Positions 1 through 9,313 of a DNA stretch of 64,000 nucleotides are shown one piece after another; the stretch's first letter is position 1; each line of letters opens with the position of its first letter. Both the position numbers and the translations under genes were made by a program. The notes beneath the pieces were generated by a model. It made no database searches, was not told the DNA's origin, and saw only the letters and a list, made by a program, of their open reading frames with translations. Source of the DNA: Haemophilus haemolyticus_M (GTDB lineage: Bacteria; Pseudomonadota; Gammaproteobacteria; Enterobacterales; Pasteurellaceae); contig NZ_QQGD01000003.1 in NCBI RefSeq assembly GCF_003490935.1, forward strand, positions 124,001 to 188,000. The letters run 5' to 3'.

Positions 1-73
1 AAGTGTACTGAGTAAATTAACGAATCAACCTTCTCCTTTTGTAGAACCTGAACTCATTTCAGAAGATGAATAA
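1..73 (+). CDS. accD: accD 3' end (acetyl-CoA carboxylase carboxyltransferase beta subunit), partial
   Basis: Only the last 23 codons are in the window, in the frame starting at base 2 and ending with TAA at 71-73; the peptide ends in PSPFVEPELISEDE. The tail overlaps the folC start by 8 bases. The call rests on the known accD-folC order in Haemophilus and other gammaproteobacteria and on a proline/acid-rich tail typical of AccD; too little sequence remains to confirm the domain itself. Confidence 0.6.
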   Translation, partial: SVLSKLTNQPSPFVEPELISEDE

Positions 74-1379
74 TATGCAACTTAAAGCCACTTCGCCACT
101 CGCTGAGTGGCTTTCTTATTTAGAAAAAAGCCATTTTAAACCTATTGATCTTGGTTTAGATCGTATTAAATCCGTGGCAGAAAAATTGGATTTACTTCAT
201 CCCGCCCCTTATGTGATAACGGTGGGGGGGACGAATGGTAAAGGCACGACTTGCCGTTTGTTAGAAACGATTCTGCTTAATCACGGATTACGTGTGGGCG
301 TGTATTCTTCGCCACATTTACTACGTTATAACGAGCGAGTACGCATTCAAAATCAAGATTTACCTGATGAAGCACATACCGCCTCTTTTGCCTTTATTGA
401 TGAAAATAAAACCGAATCGCTGACTTATTTTGAATTTAGCACCCTTTCTGCATTGCATTTATTTAAGCAATCAAAATTAGATGTGGTGATTTTAGAAGTG
501 GGGTTAGGTGGCCGTTTAGATGCGACCAATATTGTGGATAGCCATCTTGCGGTGATTACTAGCATCGATATTGATCACACCGATTTTCTTGGGGATACCA
601 GAGAGGCCATTGCTTTTGAAAAAGCAGGAATTTTCCGCAAAAATTGCCCTGTCGTGATTGGCGAACCTAATGTGCCACAAACAATGTTAGATCAGGCTGG
701 AAAATTACATTGCCAAGTTTCCCGACGTGATGTGGATTGGTCATTTGAGCAAAATACTGAAAATTGGCAATGGCAAAATAAAAAAGTGCGGTTAGAAAAT
801 TTGCCGTTTTGTCAGATTCCATTGGCGAATGCTGCAACGGCTCTTGCAGCCGTTCAATGTTTACCTTTTGATATTTCGGAACAGACTTTGCGAAAATCTT
901 TGCAAGAGGCAGAACTGGTTGGTCGTTTTCAAGCAATAAAAGCAGATAGACGTGAAAAATTAGCGGATTATTTTGGCGTATCAGTTGAAACTTTACCAAC
1001 AATCATCGTTGATGTGGGGCATAATCCTCATGCTGCAAAATATTTATCTGAAAAATTGACCGTACTTAAACGTAATATAGAGGGCAAAATTATTGCCGTA
1101 TGTGGGATGCTCAAAGACAAAGATGCAAATGGTGTATTTGCGCATTTAACGCCTATTATTGATGAATGGCATTGTGTAACCTTAGGCGGTTATCGCGGGC
1201 AGTCAGGCGATGAATTAGCTGATAAACTGAAAAGTCATTTCCCACATGTTCAAGCTACATCAGATAATTCTGTTATGGATGGGGTGGGTATAGCACTCAA
1301 AAGTGCGGTGAAAAATGATGTGGTTTTAGTCTTTGGATCTTTCCACACCGTTGCCGAATTTTGGGCTGTGGTGGAATAA
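66..1379 (+). CDS. folC: Bifunctional dihydrofolate synthase / folylpolyglutamate synthase
   Basis: FolC adds glutamate to dihydropteroate to make dihydrofolate and then polyglutamylates folates in the cytoplasm. The 437-residue length is normal for the Mur-ligase-like family. The ATP-binding P-loop GTNGKGT is at residues 55-61, followed by the SSPHL segment near 81-85 and the Mur-ligase-type DVGHNPHA motif near 317-324 in the C-terminal domain. The ATG at 66 overlaps the accD stop, suggesting translational coupling in an accD-folC operon; a second in-frame ATG at 75 is possible. Two uptake sequences (near 784 and 1301) lie inside the gene. It ends at a strong hairpin shared with the convergent adhesin gene. 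Confidence 0.95.
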   Translation: MNNMQLKATSPLAEWLSYLEKSHFKPIDLGLDRIKSVAEKLDLLHPAPYVITVGGTNGKGTTCRLLETILLNHGLRVGVYSSPHLLRYNERVRIQNQDLPDEAHTASFAFIDENKTESLTYFEFSTLSALHLFKQSKLDVVILEVGLGGRLDATNIVDSHLAVITSIDIDHTDFLGDTREAIAFEKAGIFRKNCPVVIGEPNVPQTMLDQAGKLHCQVSRRDVDWSFEQNTENWQWQNKKVRLENLPFCQIPLANAATALAAVQCLPFDISEQTLRKSLQEAELVGRFQAIKADRREKLADYFGVSVETLPTIIVDVGHNPHAAKYLSEKLTVLKRNIEGKIIAVCGMLKDKDANGVFAHLTPIIDEWHCVTLGGYRGQSGDELADKLKSHFPHVQATSDNSVMDGVGIALKSAVKNDVVLVFGSFHTVAEFWAVVE

Positions 1380-1393
1380 AATTTATCATTAAA

Positions 1394-1430
1394 ACAAAGG
1401 GCTGATATTTAAAATCAGCCCTTTGTCTTT
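1394..1430. terminator. Bidirectional terminator between folC and the convergent adhesin gene
   Basis: Inverted repeat ACAAAGGGCTGAT with its complement around a short loop, followed by a T-rich run on the plus strand. It lies between two convergent genes and can serve both. Confidence 0.8.
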
Positions 1431-1461
1431 TTAAAAGGGGATTATCTCCCCAGATTAATGA

Positions 1462-4400
1462 TTACCAATGATAGCCAACGCCGACACCCGCTGAATAATC
1501 CTTACTGGTATTTGCCGTACCGACAAATTTTACAACGGTTTTCCCATTATCAGACATTCTTGAATAGCTAACTGCCACAGCTGAAGAGCCAGCAGAAATA
1601 CCACTACCCGCAGCAAACATTGATTTACCTGGAATAGTCGATTGTGGTAATGCAGCCGCAGCAGCGATTGTTGCACTTAATCCATTTACGCGCTTATCAA
1701 GTTTATTAACACGATTTTCAAGATGATGAATGCGTTGGTCCATAATACGGATTTCTTGCGGTTTCATTCCAGTTGGACCTTGAGGACCGACTGGACCTAT
1801 ATCACCTTTATCGCCTTTATCGCCTTTATCGCCTTTATCGCCCTTATCGCCCTTATCACCTTTGGTGCCTTGGATACCTTGCTCGCCTTTGTCGCCTTTA
1901 GGGCCTGTTGCTCCAGTATCACCTTTATCACCTTTAGGGCCTTGTGCACCAGCTGCACCATCTTGTCCAGGATCACCTTTATCACCTTTAGGGCCTTGTG
2001 CACCAGCTGCACCATCTTGTCCAGGATCACCTTTATCACCTTTAGGGCCTTGTGCACCAGCTGCACCATCTTGTCCAGGATCACCTTTATCGCCTTTAGG
2101 GCCTTGTGCACCAGCTGCACCATCTTGTCCAGGATCACCTTTATCACCTTTAGGGCCTTGTGCACCAGCTGCACCATCTTGTCCAGGATCACCTTTATCA
2201 CCTTTAGGGCCTTGTGCACCAGCTGCACCATCTTGTCCAGGATCACCTTTATCGCCTTTAGGGCCTTGTGCACCAGCTGCACCATCTTGTCCAGGATCAC
2301 CTTTATCACCTTTAGGGCCTTGTGCACCAGCTGCACCATCTTGTCCAGGATCACCTTTATCACCTTTAGGGCCTTGTGCACCAACTGCACCATCTCCAGC
2401 TACACCTACACCAGGATCACCTCTATCGCCTTTATCACCTTTAGGGCCTTGTGGACCAGCAGGTCCAGCTACACCAGGATCACCCTTATCACCCTTATCA
2501 CCTTTATCACCTTTATCACCTTTAGGACCTGCAACTCCTGCATCACCCGTTGTATTTTTCACATTGGAGCCAACAAAAATAAATTCACCTTTAGTATCAG
2601 TGCGTTTTTCTGCATATAAACCATCCCCAAAATACATACGTAAGCCATTAGCAAGGTAGTTTTCAACAACTGGATTATTACTTATTGGTGATGGAGGTGT
2701 GATTGCGCCTGCAGTTCCTTTCGCATCGCCGTAGAAAGATACTCGCGGAATAAAGCTGTAAAGTTGGGAACCATTGATTGCATCGGTACTGTCCGCTGAA
2801 ATTAAGCCTGGCGCAACGTGTTGGATTCGGCGAGTTTGTGTTTCATTACCTACGCTAAATACACCTACAACATTTGTGCCACCTGCAAAATTAGCAAAAT
2901 TTTTAACCGCACTTCCAGCAGTTGTGTAATAGCCAATATTTTCAGATGTGTAGGCATTATCAGTACCCTTTGTATAAGGATTTGATGTAGTTAAAGTAGC
3001 AACGGTGGTTGCATTACTGCCTATTGCCACACTATTAGCGACATTTGCCTCAGCCTTATAACCCAAAGCAAAAGCATTATCTGCTAAAGCTTTGCTTTCA
3101 TTTCCAAGTGCTGCTGCATTGGCTTTCTTGGCTTTAGATTTTTTACCTATAGCAATTGCATTACTGACTTCTAATACATCATCTTCAGAATTGGCTTCTT
3201 CACCAATAGAAATATTTTCATTGCCTTTGAGTTTATTACCTGATTTTTTACCAAGTGCAATGTTATTATTGCCTTCAACATCTTTTCCTGCATTTTCACC
3301 GCCAGCAAAGTTGCTATTGCCAGTAACTTTCTGACCCGCAGATTTACCCATAGCAACATTGTTATGACCTGTAACTTCATTTCCAGCTTCATGACCTGCC
3401 GCATAGTTACTGCTACCTGTTACTTTTTTACCCGCTTCGGCACCTGCTACAAAGTTATTGCTGCCCGTTACTTTATTGCCGCTTTCATGACCCAAGGATG
3501 TATTGAAGTTTCCTTCTACTTCTTTTCCTGATTCTTTACCTAAAACAACGTTGCTTTCACCTTTAATCCAACTACCAGAATTGACACCAGCAGCAAAGTT
3601 ATCTTGGCCATCAATCCATCTTCCCGCACTATATCCAAAAGCGATATTGTGCTCTGCTTTATCTACAGTACCAGCATCTGTTGTAGTTAATACATTGCCA
3701 TTGGCGTCATAGGTATTTACCCATCTATGACCGACATAATTCCCTGCATTTTCAGCAAAGGCTAGGTTGAAGTTACCAACTACGTGGCTACCAGCCGCCT
3801 TACCAAAGGCCATATTGTTCCATCCTTTAGATTGACCATATTTTTCATCATCTGTTGTTGCGCTAGCATTTTTTATATAGCCATCAACATCTTGTCCTGC
3901 ATCTAGACCAAAAGCATAGTTGTAATTCCCACCTACTCTTTGACCTGCGTTTTGACCGATTGCAACGTTATAACTACCCGTTGTATCATGGCCTGAATCT
4001 TGTCCTGCCATAAAGTTATTATTACCAGATACGCGCCATCCTGCACTAGGTCCTAAAGCGTAGTTGTTGGAGCCTGTTGTGTATTGACCAGCCTTGTAGC
4101 CTGAAAAAAAGTTATAATTTCCGCTAGTATTTGAACCAGCTCCTTCTATTAAAGAAATGTTATGACTACCACTTATATCTTGTCCTGCGTTTAAACCAGT
4201 AGCAAAGTTGTGACTTCCTGAAATAGTTCGCCCTGCACTTTCTCCAAAAGCAATGTTATGTGAACCTGAAACCTTAAATCCAGATAACTTACCAAAGGCA
4301 AAGTTACTTGTTCCAGTTAATTGATGACCAGCTTGTTCTCCATAAGTAAAGTTATAGTTTCCAGAGTTACTATCTCCTGCGTTAGAACCAAATGTAAAAT

Positions 4401-4779
4401 TATATTTTCCATGAGTTGCTCTACCAGATAAGTTTCCACCAAAAATAAAGTTATATTCAGAATTTCCAATGGAGTTGAAACCAGCTGTATCACCAAAAGT
4501 AAAAATATATTTACCACCATAAGACTCTTGTCCAGCGTTTCTACCGATAGCTATACCATAATCCCAATAGTGATGATCGCCTTCTCCAATAACTATTCGA
4601 TGTGTGCCGCCAACAACACCTGCATTACCTAACACAAGAGTATTATTAGCTTCCCAGTTTGTTGCAGTGCCTGCAATAATCGTATTTGTGTCACCAATCT
4701 GTGTTATTACCCCAAACGAATAATTACTCCACAAAGCCAAAGCAATTAGAGAATAAGAAAAAGAAGTTTTTGTATTCAT
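1462..4779 (-). CDS. Trimeric autotransporter adhesin with YadA-like head and collagen-like stalk
   Basis: A 1105-residue surface adhesin of the YadA/type Vc family. Residues 1-23 form an ordinary short signal peptide without the extended region seen in the second copy at 23395. Residues ~30-640 are a long series of 14-15-residue repeats of the form N-[FY]-x-[FA]-G-x-x-[AS]-G, a left-handed beta-roll head. A neck/connector (RIQHVAPGL...DAINGSQL) is near 640-680. Residues ~745-1002 are Gly-X-Y triplets (GPKGDKGDPGQDGAAGAQ repeated), a collagen-like stalk with two short breaks near GVGVAGDGAVG. The last ~90 residues contain the LENRVNKLDKRVNGL coiled coil and the YadA membrane anchor ending in GYHW, as needed for a terminal aromatic residue. 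No clear Shine-Dalgarno precedes the ATG. No uptake sequence lies within it, consistent with acquired or fast-evolving DNA. Stalk length should vary through the DNA repeats. Ligand unknown. Confidence 0.92.
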   Translation of the reverse strand: MNTKTSFSYSLIALALWSNYSFGVITQIGDTNTIIAGTATNWEANNTLVLGNAGVVGGTHRIVIGEGDHHYWDYGIAIGRNAGQESYGGKYIFTFGDTAGFNSIGNSEYNFIFGGNLSGRATHGKYNFTFGSNAGDSNSGNYNFTYGEQAGHQLTGTSNFAFGKLSGFKVSGSHNIAFGESAGRTISGSHNFATGLNAGQDISGSHNISLIEGAGSNTSGNYNFFSGYKAGQYTTGSNNYALGPSAGWRVSGNNNFMAGQDSGHDTTGSYNVAIGQNAGQRVGGNYNYAFGLDAGQDVDGYIKNASATTDDEKYGQSKGWNNMAFGKAAGSHVVGNFNLAFAENAGNYVGHRWVNTYDANGNVLTTTDAGTVDKAEHNIAFGYSAGRWIDGQDNFAAGVNSGSWIKGESNVVLGKESGKEVEGNFNTSLGHESGNKVTGSNNFVAGAEAGKKVTGSSNYAAGHEAGNEVTGHNNVAMGKSAGQKVTGNSNFAGGENAGKDVEGNNNIALGKKSGNKLKGNENISIGEEANSEDDVLEVSNAIAIGKKSKAKKANAAALGNESKALADNAFALGYKAEANVANSVAIGSNATTVATLTTSNPYTKGTDNAYTSENIGYYTTAGSAVKNFANFAGGTNVVGVFSVGNETQTRRIQHVAPGLISADSTDAINGSQLYSFIPRVSFYGDAKGTAGAITPPSPISNNPVVENYLANGLRMYFGDGLYAEKRTDTKGEFIFVGSNVKNTTGDAGVAGPKGDKGDKGDKGDKGDPGVAGPAGPQGPKGDKGDRGDPGVGVAGDGAVGAQGPKGDKGDPGQDGAAGAQGPKGDKGDPGQDGAAGAQGPKGDKGDPGQDGAAGAQGPKGDKGDPGQDGAAGAQGPKGDKGDPGQDGAAGAQGPKGDKGDPGQDGAAGAQGPKGDKGDPGQDGAAGAQGPKGDKGDPGQDGAAGAQGPKGDKGDTGATGPKGDKGEQGIQGTKGDKGDKGDKGDKGDKGDKGDIGPVGPQGPTGMKPQEIRIMDQRIHHLENRVNKLDKRVNGLSATIAAAAALPQSTIPGKSMFAAGSGISAGSSAVAVSYSRMSDNGKTVVKFVGTANTSKDYSAGVGVGYHW
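1921..2394 (-). repeat. 54-bp tandem repeats encoding the collagen-like stalk
   Basis: Eight full 54-bp units (1921-2352) and a partial ninth. Each encodes 18 residues, GPKGDKGDP followed by GQDGAAGAQ. Units are almost identical; the fourth and seventh (starting at 2083 and 2245) carry a silent A-to-G change, giving a three-unit higher-order pattern. The unit length is divisible by three, so copy number changes alter stalk length but not frame. Confidence 0.95.
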
Positions 4780-4930
4780 AATAAATAATCGTATAAAAGA
4801 AGAATTTCCTACGACAGAAGAAAATTGACTAGATCGAATAGATAGATCTTTATCTTTTCTGTCACCAAATAACAGGAAAAGAGAAGTACTACATTGAATG
4901 TTAGTGAGAGATTGGGATTTTAATTTTTTC

Positions 4931-4987
4931 GATGTGTAACTATGTTACACATCCCCCTGTAGTACTACAGGGCGTTTATACGCCCTG
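4931..4987. other. Three stacked inverted repeats between the two adhesin genes
   Basis: Three perfect inverted repeats abut or overlap: GATGTGTAAC with its complement around TAT (4931-4953); the 18-bp palindrome CCCTGTAGTACTACAGGG (4955-4972); and CAGGGCG/CGCCCTG around TTTATA (4968-4987). They lie downstream of the 5008-8373 gene and may end its transcript, but no T-run follows on either strand. The rest of 4780-5007 shows no gene; it must hold the promoter of the trimeric adhesin, which I cannot place with confidence. Confidence 0.7.
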
Positions 4988-5007
4988 ATTATTCTCTTTG
5001 TTGCTCA

Positions 5008-8000
5008 CTATTTCCAAGAATATTTCACACCCACGGTGCCTTGGTAACCTTTGTGTTGGTTACTATCGAAGGATTTTTCATAGCGAGCATCCGCATAAAG
5101 GTAAGTGTTTTCACTTAAGGAGAATTGAGAACCCAAGCCTAATTCCCACCAAGTGCGGTCAAATTTCTCGGTTAATTTGTCACGACCAATTAATGCATTG
5201 CCCGTTGCTTTAAAATCGTGCCAAATATTACCGATGAAATAATAGGTGCGAGTGCGTTGTTTATCATTTGGTTTGTTATATGCCAAACGGAAACCAACAC
5301 GACCACGCAAGCCATAACCTTTTTGCGAAACGGAACGAGTGCCGTCGTTAAAGTTGCCTAAGCGCAAGTATTGAGCAATAAGTTGTGCTTGCGGCTCTAA
5401 AATCCAGCTATCTCCGTTGTTGGTTTTATCTTTACCTAAGGCGTAAGGACGACCAGTTTCCACTGAAAGGGCAGCACCCCATCCGTGATTTTTCGCTTGT
5501 GTGCCATCAACGGATGAATAACGGTTATTTAACCAAGAGAGTTGTCCCACCCAGTCAATGTAAGTGCCATTTTCATTGTAACGTGTGTCAGTTACACCAA
5601 GATTAAGTGCAGTAGTTTTTACGCGAGAAGTTAATTTATCTGCAATCACGACACCGTTTTTCGCGCGGTATTCATCATAGAATTTGCTGTGAGAACGTAA
5701 CGCGCCGAAATACAAGCCAGTGAAACGACGAGTGAGTTTGCCCTCATCATCCTGTTTGGTTTTAACATCAAAGTCGTGCCCCACTTGGAAACCATACATA
5801 TTGGTTTTTAAACCAAAACGTTCTTTTCCGTTGAGTTTAAGGTGTTTGCCAATCACACGACCCCAAGATTGTTTTTCCACATCTTGCCAATAACTGCTTT
5901 GTTTATCCCAAGAAAGGGTTTGGTTTTCGCCACGGCGTTGATGAAGTGTATCCAACATTGTATAGCCCAATTCCAAGTTTTGGCGCGGAACGAGCGTATA
6001 AGCCGGCACGCTTGGCGTGATGATGGTTTTATCTTTATTTGGTGTGGTTAAAGTCCAGAAGTATTCTGTTACACCATTGTCATCTTTATGTGAAACTAAT
6101 TGTAATTCTCCTGCCCCTGTGGTTTTTGCTGTACCAGTAAAGGTTGAACGTGTATTGTAAGCGTAAGGTTTGGTTGCATCCGTAGAATTTATTTCATTGC
6201 CTTCTGTTCCACTGTCAGCACCTAAAACTTTAATAACAGGGACACTACGTTTGTAGCGATCGGCAAGTTCGCCGATTGAGCCATCAATAACATCTTCAGT
6301 TCCATCCGTCTTAATAGCTTTGACAGTCGTATTACCAGAGGCATCACCTGTAATCGTTAATAAATCTGATTCTGAATTTGTGCCGAGATAATCACCTGGG
6401 GTATCCCATTTGGTGTTTACTTCTAACACACCATCTTTACCAACATAATTTCCTTCAATGGTCAGTCTGTCTGCATAGGATTGATTCGCAAGGGTAATGA
6501 TGCCTCCGTTGGTGAATGTTCCCTTTTCAAATACGGCAGTTCTGCCAGATAAAGAAATGCCTTGATCAGATTGCTTTAATGTACCCTCTGAGAGTAATAC
6601 AGTACCTTCAGGTGTTTCTAATATTGTGTTTTTTGCAAGGTTAAAAGTAGCTTTTGTTAGTTTTATGGTTCCAAGATCTTCTGATTTGAATTCCATTGCG
6701 CCATTTGTAATTTTTAGCACGGCATTGGTAATAGGGAAAGGGTAGCGCATTGTAAATGATTTTTCTGTTCCATCTGGATTGATTAATGTACCAGATGCGC
6801 CAAAGATCTCTCCTTCAGGGATAGAAACAGTTCCATCAGAAATTGATGGTTTATTTGCGCTTTTATCACTGTGTTTATGAATTAATGTAATTTTATAGTC
6901 GGTGCCTGCTCCAGTCGCATGTTTTGAAGCATCTAGTACCCCACCATTGGCAAGATTCACATCATAAGCTGTCGCACGTTGGACAGCTTCATCGGTTTTC
7001 GGTGCTAATTCCCAAGTTGCGTTATGATCAACGGTGACATCAAGTTTAGAGGTTAAGCCTGATCTTGAATGCTGATGCGTCAAACCAATCGCTTTTGCTT
7101 TATTATCTAGCGTAAAAGTGAGATCTGAGGCTTTGGTTTTTGCTAATTTTGTTTCAGCTAACCAACCTTTATTTGCTGCTTTTGCTTCGGATTGCTCACC
7201 TTTTAATAAGAATTTTGCATTTTCGGCAAAAAATTCCCCATTGTTAAACCAGCTGGCGACGCGGTCTCCTGCAATAGATACCGCAAGGCTGTTTACATTC
7301 TTGGCATCAGCGATAATCAATGAGGCATTTTCAGAAGTGGTTGAAATTTTAGTATTATTTAACCGCACTTCTTGATCTTTATTTGGCTCATTACGAGAAA
7401 CATTATCACTAAAAAAGCTATACCGTACTTTAGTGGTATAGTCTTGCGTATCAAATACAATGGCTGAATTACCTGATGTGATTGTTCCTGTGCTGGTTTC
7501 ACTATCCGCGATTAAACGGGATTTTGTGCCGAATAAACGCACAGTAGCTGAATCTTTTGTTTCTGAAGTATCAAGCACCATATTGCCTGTCGAGTTGATC
7601 ACTGCACCTTTGTAATCATCAGCTTTTGGCGTGTTAGGTAATTCTGGTTTACCAATTTTTAATGCCGCAGAGAATTTACCATTGGCTTTTACAGTGATAT
7701 TGCTGTCTTTTAAATTGGCTTCAGCACCATCACCTGCAATGTAGATACCCACTAAATAATCGCCAATTTTTTTGGTTGATTTATCTTCAACGTTGATAGT
7801 TAATAATTTTTCAGAATTTAAAATAGGGGTTGAATGAGCGGATGATTTTCGATAGATCCTAATCCCTGAAAGTTGATGGCCAAATGGAGCAGTTGCACCG
7901 CTAAAGCTTCGGGAGCCTAGTTTGGTATCTGGAGTATTATCTACATGAATAGTAGCATTATCTTTTAAAGTTAAAATACTTTTTTCTTTTCCTTGTCCAT

Positions 8001-8373
8001 TCCAATCATAACCTACTGCAATGCCATAAGCTGCATTGGAGTCTGGAGACATACCAGGATCTCCTTCACTGGCTAAAGTAACAGCAATATTAGTTTTTCC
8101 TTGAATTTCTTCAGTATGATCGCCACGAATAATAATGGCTTTAGGATAAGTGTGTTTTGAAGGATCTGCAGGCGTAACAGTGATATTTACATCACCAGTA
8201 ACAGTGTTTGTAGCATCGGTTACTTCGTGAGCTGGCGTTTCACCAGAATTTTGGTTATTGATATTAATTTCAGTATAGTTAGTAGCAAAAGCCGTAGTAG
8301 AAAGGGCAGAAGAGATTAGAATACTAAGAAGTTTTTTTTGCAATTTTGCTTGCTTTTGAGATTCTTGTTTCAT
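5008..8373 (-). CDS. Autotransporter (type Va) with C-terminal beta-barrel
   Basis: An 1121-residue monomeric autotransporter. The N-terminus has charged residues, then a hydrophobic core (LLSILISSALSTTAFA) with probable cleavage after AFA near residue 31. Residues ~32-830 look like a repetitive beta-helical passenger (repeated N, T, G and short hydrophobic strands such as GGVLDASKHATG and GTVLLSEGTLKQ). From ~835 to the end is the autotransporter barrel, beginning near RQNLELGYTMLDTLHQRRGE and ending GVKYSWK, with the penultimate aromatic residue. I see no serine-protease GDSGS motif, so an adhesin or self-associating protein is more likely than a protease. It may belong with the Lav/Las/AutA group of Haemophilus and Neisseria autotransporters; that is from memory of the barrel style and is uncertain. 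It contains two uptake sequences (near 5153 and 7364). It is co-oriented with the trimeric adhesin 228 bases downstream. Confidence 0.88.
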   Translation of the reverse strand: MKQESQKQAKLQKKLLSILISSALSTTAFATNYTEININNQNSGETPAHEVTDATNTVTGDVNITVTPADPSKHTYPKAIIIRGDHTEEIQGKTNIAVTLASEGDPGMSPDSNAAYGIAVGYDWNGQGKEKSILTLKDNATIHVDNTPDTKLGSRSFSGATAPFGHQLSGIRIYRKSSAHSTPILNSEKLLTINVEDKSTKKIGDYLVGIYIAGDGAEANLKDSNITVKANGKFSAALKIGKPELPNTPKADDYKGAVINSTGNMVLDTSETKDSATVRLFGTKSRLIADSETSTGTITSGNSAIVFDTQDYTTKVRYSFFSDNVSRNEPNKDQEVRLNNTKISTTSENASLIIADAKNVNSLAVSIAGDRVASWFNNGEFFAENAKFLLKGEQSEAKAANKGWLAETKLAKTKASDLTFTLDNKAKAIGLTHQHSRSGLTSKLDVTVDHNATWELAPKTDEAVQRATAYDVNLANGGVLDASKHATGAGTDYKITLIHKHSDKSANKPSISDGTVSIPEGEIFGASGTLINPDGTEKSFTMRYPFPITNAVLKITNGAMEFKSEDLGTIKLTKATFNLAKNTILETPEGTVLLSEGTLKQSDQGISLSGRTAVFEKGTFTNGGIITLANQSYADRLTIEGNYVGKDGVLEVNTKWDTPGDYLGTNSESDLLTITGDASGNTTVKAIKTDGTEDVIDGSIGELADRYKRSVPVIKVLGADSGTEGNEINSTDATKPYAYNTRSTFTGTAKTTGAGELQLVSHKDDNGVTEYFWTLTTPNKDKTIITPSVPAYTLVPRQNLELGYTMLDTLHQRRGENQTLSWDKQSSYWQDVEKQSWGRVIGKHLKLNGKERFGLKTNMYGFQVGHDFDVKTKQDDEGKLTRRFTGLYFGALRSHSKFYDEYRAKNGVVIADKLTSRVKTTALNLGVTDTRYNENGTYIDWVGQLSWLNNRYSSVDGTQAKNHGWGAALSVETGRPYALGKDKTNNGDSWILEPQAQLIAQYLRLGNFNDGTRSVSQKGYGLRGRVGFRLAYNKPNDKQRTRTYYFIGNIWHDFKATGNALIGRDKLTEKFDRTWWELGLGSQFSLSENTYLYADARYEKSFDSNQHKGYQGTVGVKYSWK

Positions 8374-8538
8374 AAGTTAACCTAACAAAGTTGTGAGTTC
8401 AACGATAATTAAAGTAAATCCTTTAGCATAAAACAGGACTTTCCTTATCGGCTGAATTTTAATCAGTTTGTGTTTATTTAACAAGTTTAGATTAGTGTGA
8501 TTTTAAAAAAATAGAAGAAATATGATTTAGATCAATAT

Positions 8539-9219
8539 TTATAATGTGGCGCTGTTTGGCAATGGCTGAGGCTCTCCCAAAAAATAAGGTTCAACCCCTA
8601 ATATCAAATCAAAAACCGCTTTTATGCGGGCAAAAATTTCTCTTATTTGTGTGGAAAAATGTAATTCTGGCTGTTTTGCCACAAAGCAAATGGCATCAAT
8701 ATTATGTGCTTTAGCAATTAATAGTGCGCGTTCGCAATGAAATTTTTGACTGACAATCGTAAATGCTTGCACTTGGAAAATTTTATTGGCGCGAACAACT
8801 GAATCAAGGGTGCGAAAACCTGCAAAATCACGGAACATTAAAGTTTCTGGCACGCCCATTTTGCGTAAATCGCGAAACATTGCTCTTGGTTCGTTATATT
8901 GCAACGTTCGGTTGTCGCCACTTAATAAAAGATAATTCACTTTTTGTTGTTCGATTAGGCTTTTAGCTGCCATTAAGCGGCTATCGTAATAAATGTTCGG
9001 TTTTCCGCTGACGGTGTATTTTGATGTGCCAAGCACAAGGGCGTAAGGACGAAAGGGCAGCTCATCAATATTTGTGAATATTTTATCGCGAACATAAAAA
9101 CTTACGCCTCGATCAACTAGCAAGCAAAGTATAATCAATGCAAAGATTGCGTAGAGTAGGGCGCGAAAAAGTGCGGTGAATTTTGGGGAGAATTTTTTTA
9201 CTAGCATAGCGGTAAACAT
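8539..9219 (-). CDS. sanA: SanA-like DUF218 envelope protein
   Basis: A DUF218/SanA family inner-membrane protein; E. coli SanA affects envelope permeability and vancomycin sensitivity. After an N-terminal membrane segment (LLYAIFALIILCLLV) come the family motifs VLGTSKY, YYDSRLMAA, YLLLSGDN, YNEP, AGFRTLDSVVRA and SQKFHCERAL, very close to E. coli SanA. The open frame extends up to 9273, but the extra 18 codons include a sequence read through an uptake sequence (9231-9239) and have no counterpart in E. coli SanA, so I place the start at 9219; 9207 is also possible. A second uptake sequence lies near 9172. Confidence 0.85.
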   Translation of the reverse strand: MFTAMLVKKFSPKFTALFRALLYAIFALIILCLLVDRGVSFYVRDKIFTNIDELPFRPYALVLGTSKYTVSGKPNIYYDSRLMAAKSLIEQQKVNYLLLSGDNRTLQYNEPRAMFRDLRKMGVPETLMFRDFAGFRTLDSVVRANKIFQVQAFTIVSQKFHCERALLIAKAHNIDAICFVAKQPELHFSTQIREIFARIKAVFDLILGVEPYFLGEPQPLPNSATL

Positions 9220-9289
9220 AATGAAAAATCGACCGCACTTCAAGGGGAATTTGATGGATTTTGTGAATCGCATTGATGTGCGATAATTT

Positions 9290-9305
9290 AGCCGTTTAGA
9301 CGGCT
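9290..9305 (+). promoter_or_regulatory. Candidate MetJ operator (two tandem met boxes)
   Basis: Two adjacent 8-mers, AGCCGTTT and AGACGGCT, match the met-box consensus AGACGTCT at 6 of 8 and 7 of 8 positions. They sit just upstream of the metX -35 element. The segment is also a hairpin (TAGCCGT/ACGGCTA), so a structural role is the alternative. Confidence 0.55.
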
Positions 9306-9313
9306 AAAATTTC

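Noticed and set aside
1921..2394. CRISPR-like regular repeat
   Set aside because: The 54-bp units are contiguous with no unique spacers and encode Gly-X-Y triplets.
1723..2659. Long plus-strand and other minus-frame open frames across the collagen repeats
   Set aside because: They arise because the 54-bp repeat lacks stops in several frames; the predicted proteins are monotonous and have no initiation signals, whereas the 1105-residue frame has complete adhesin domains.
5008..8373. IgA1-protease or Hap-like serine protease autotransporter
   Set aside because: No GDSGS motif or chymotrypsin-like N-terminal domain; the passenger is beta-helical and repetitive.
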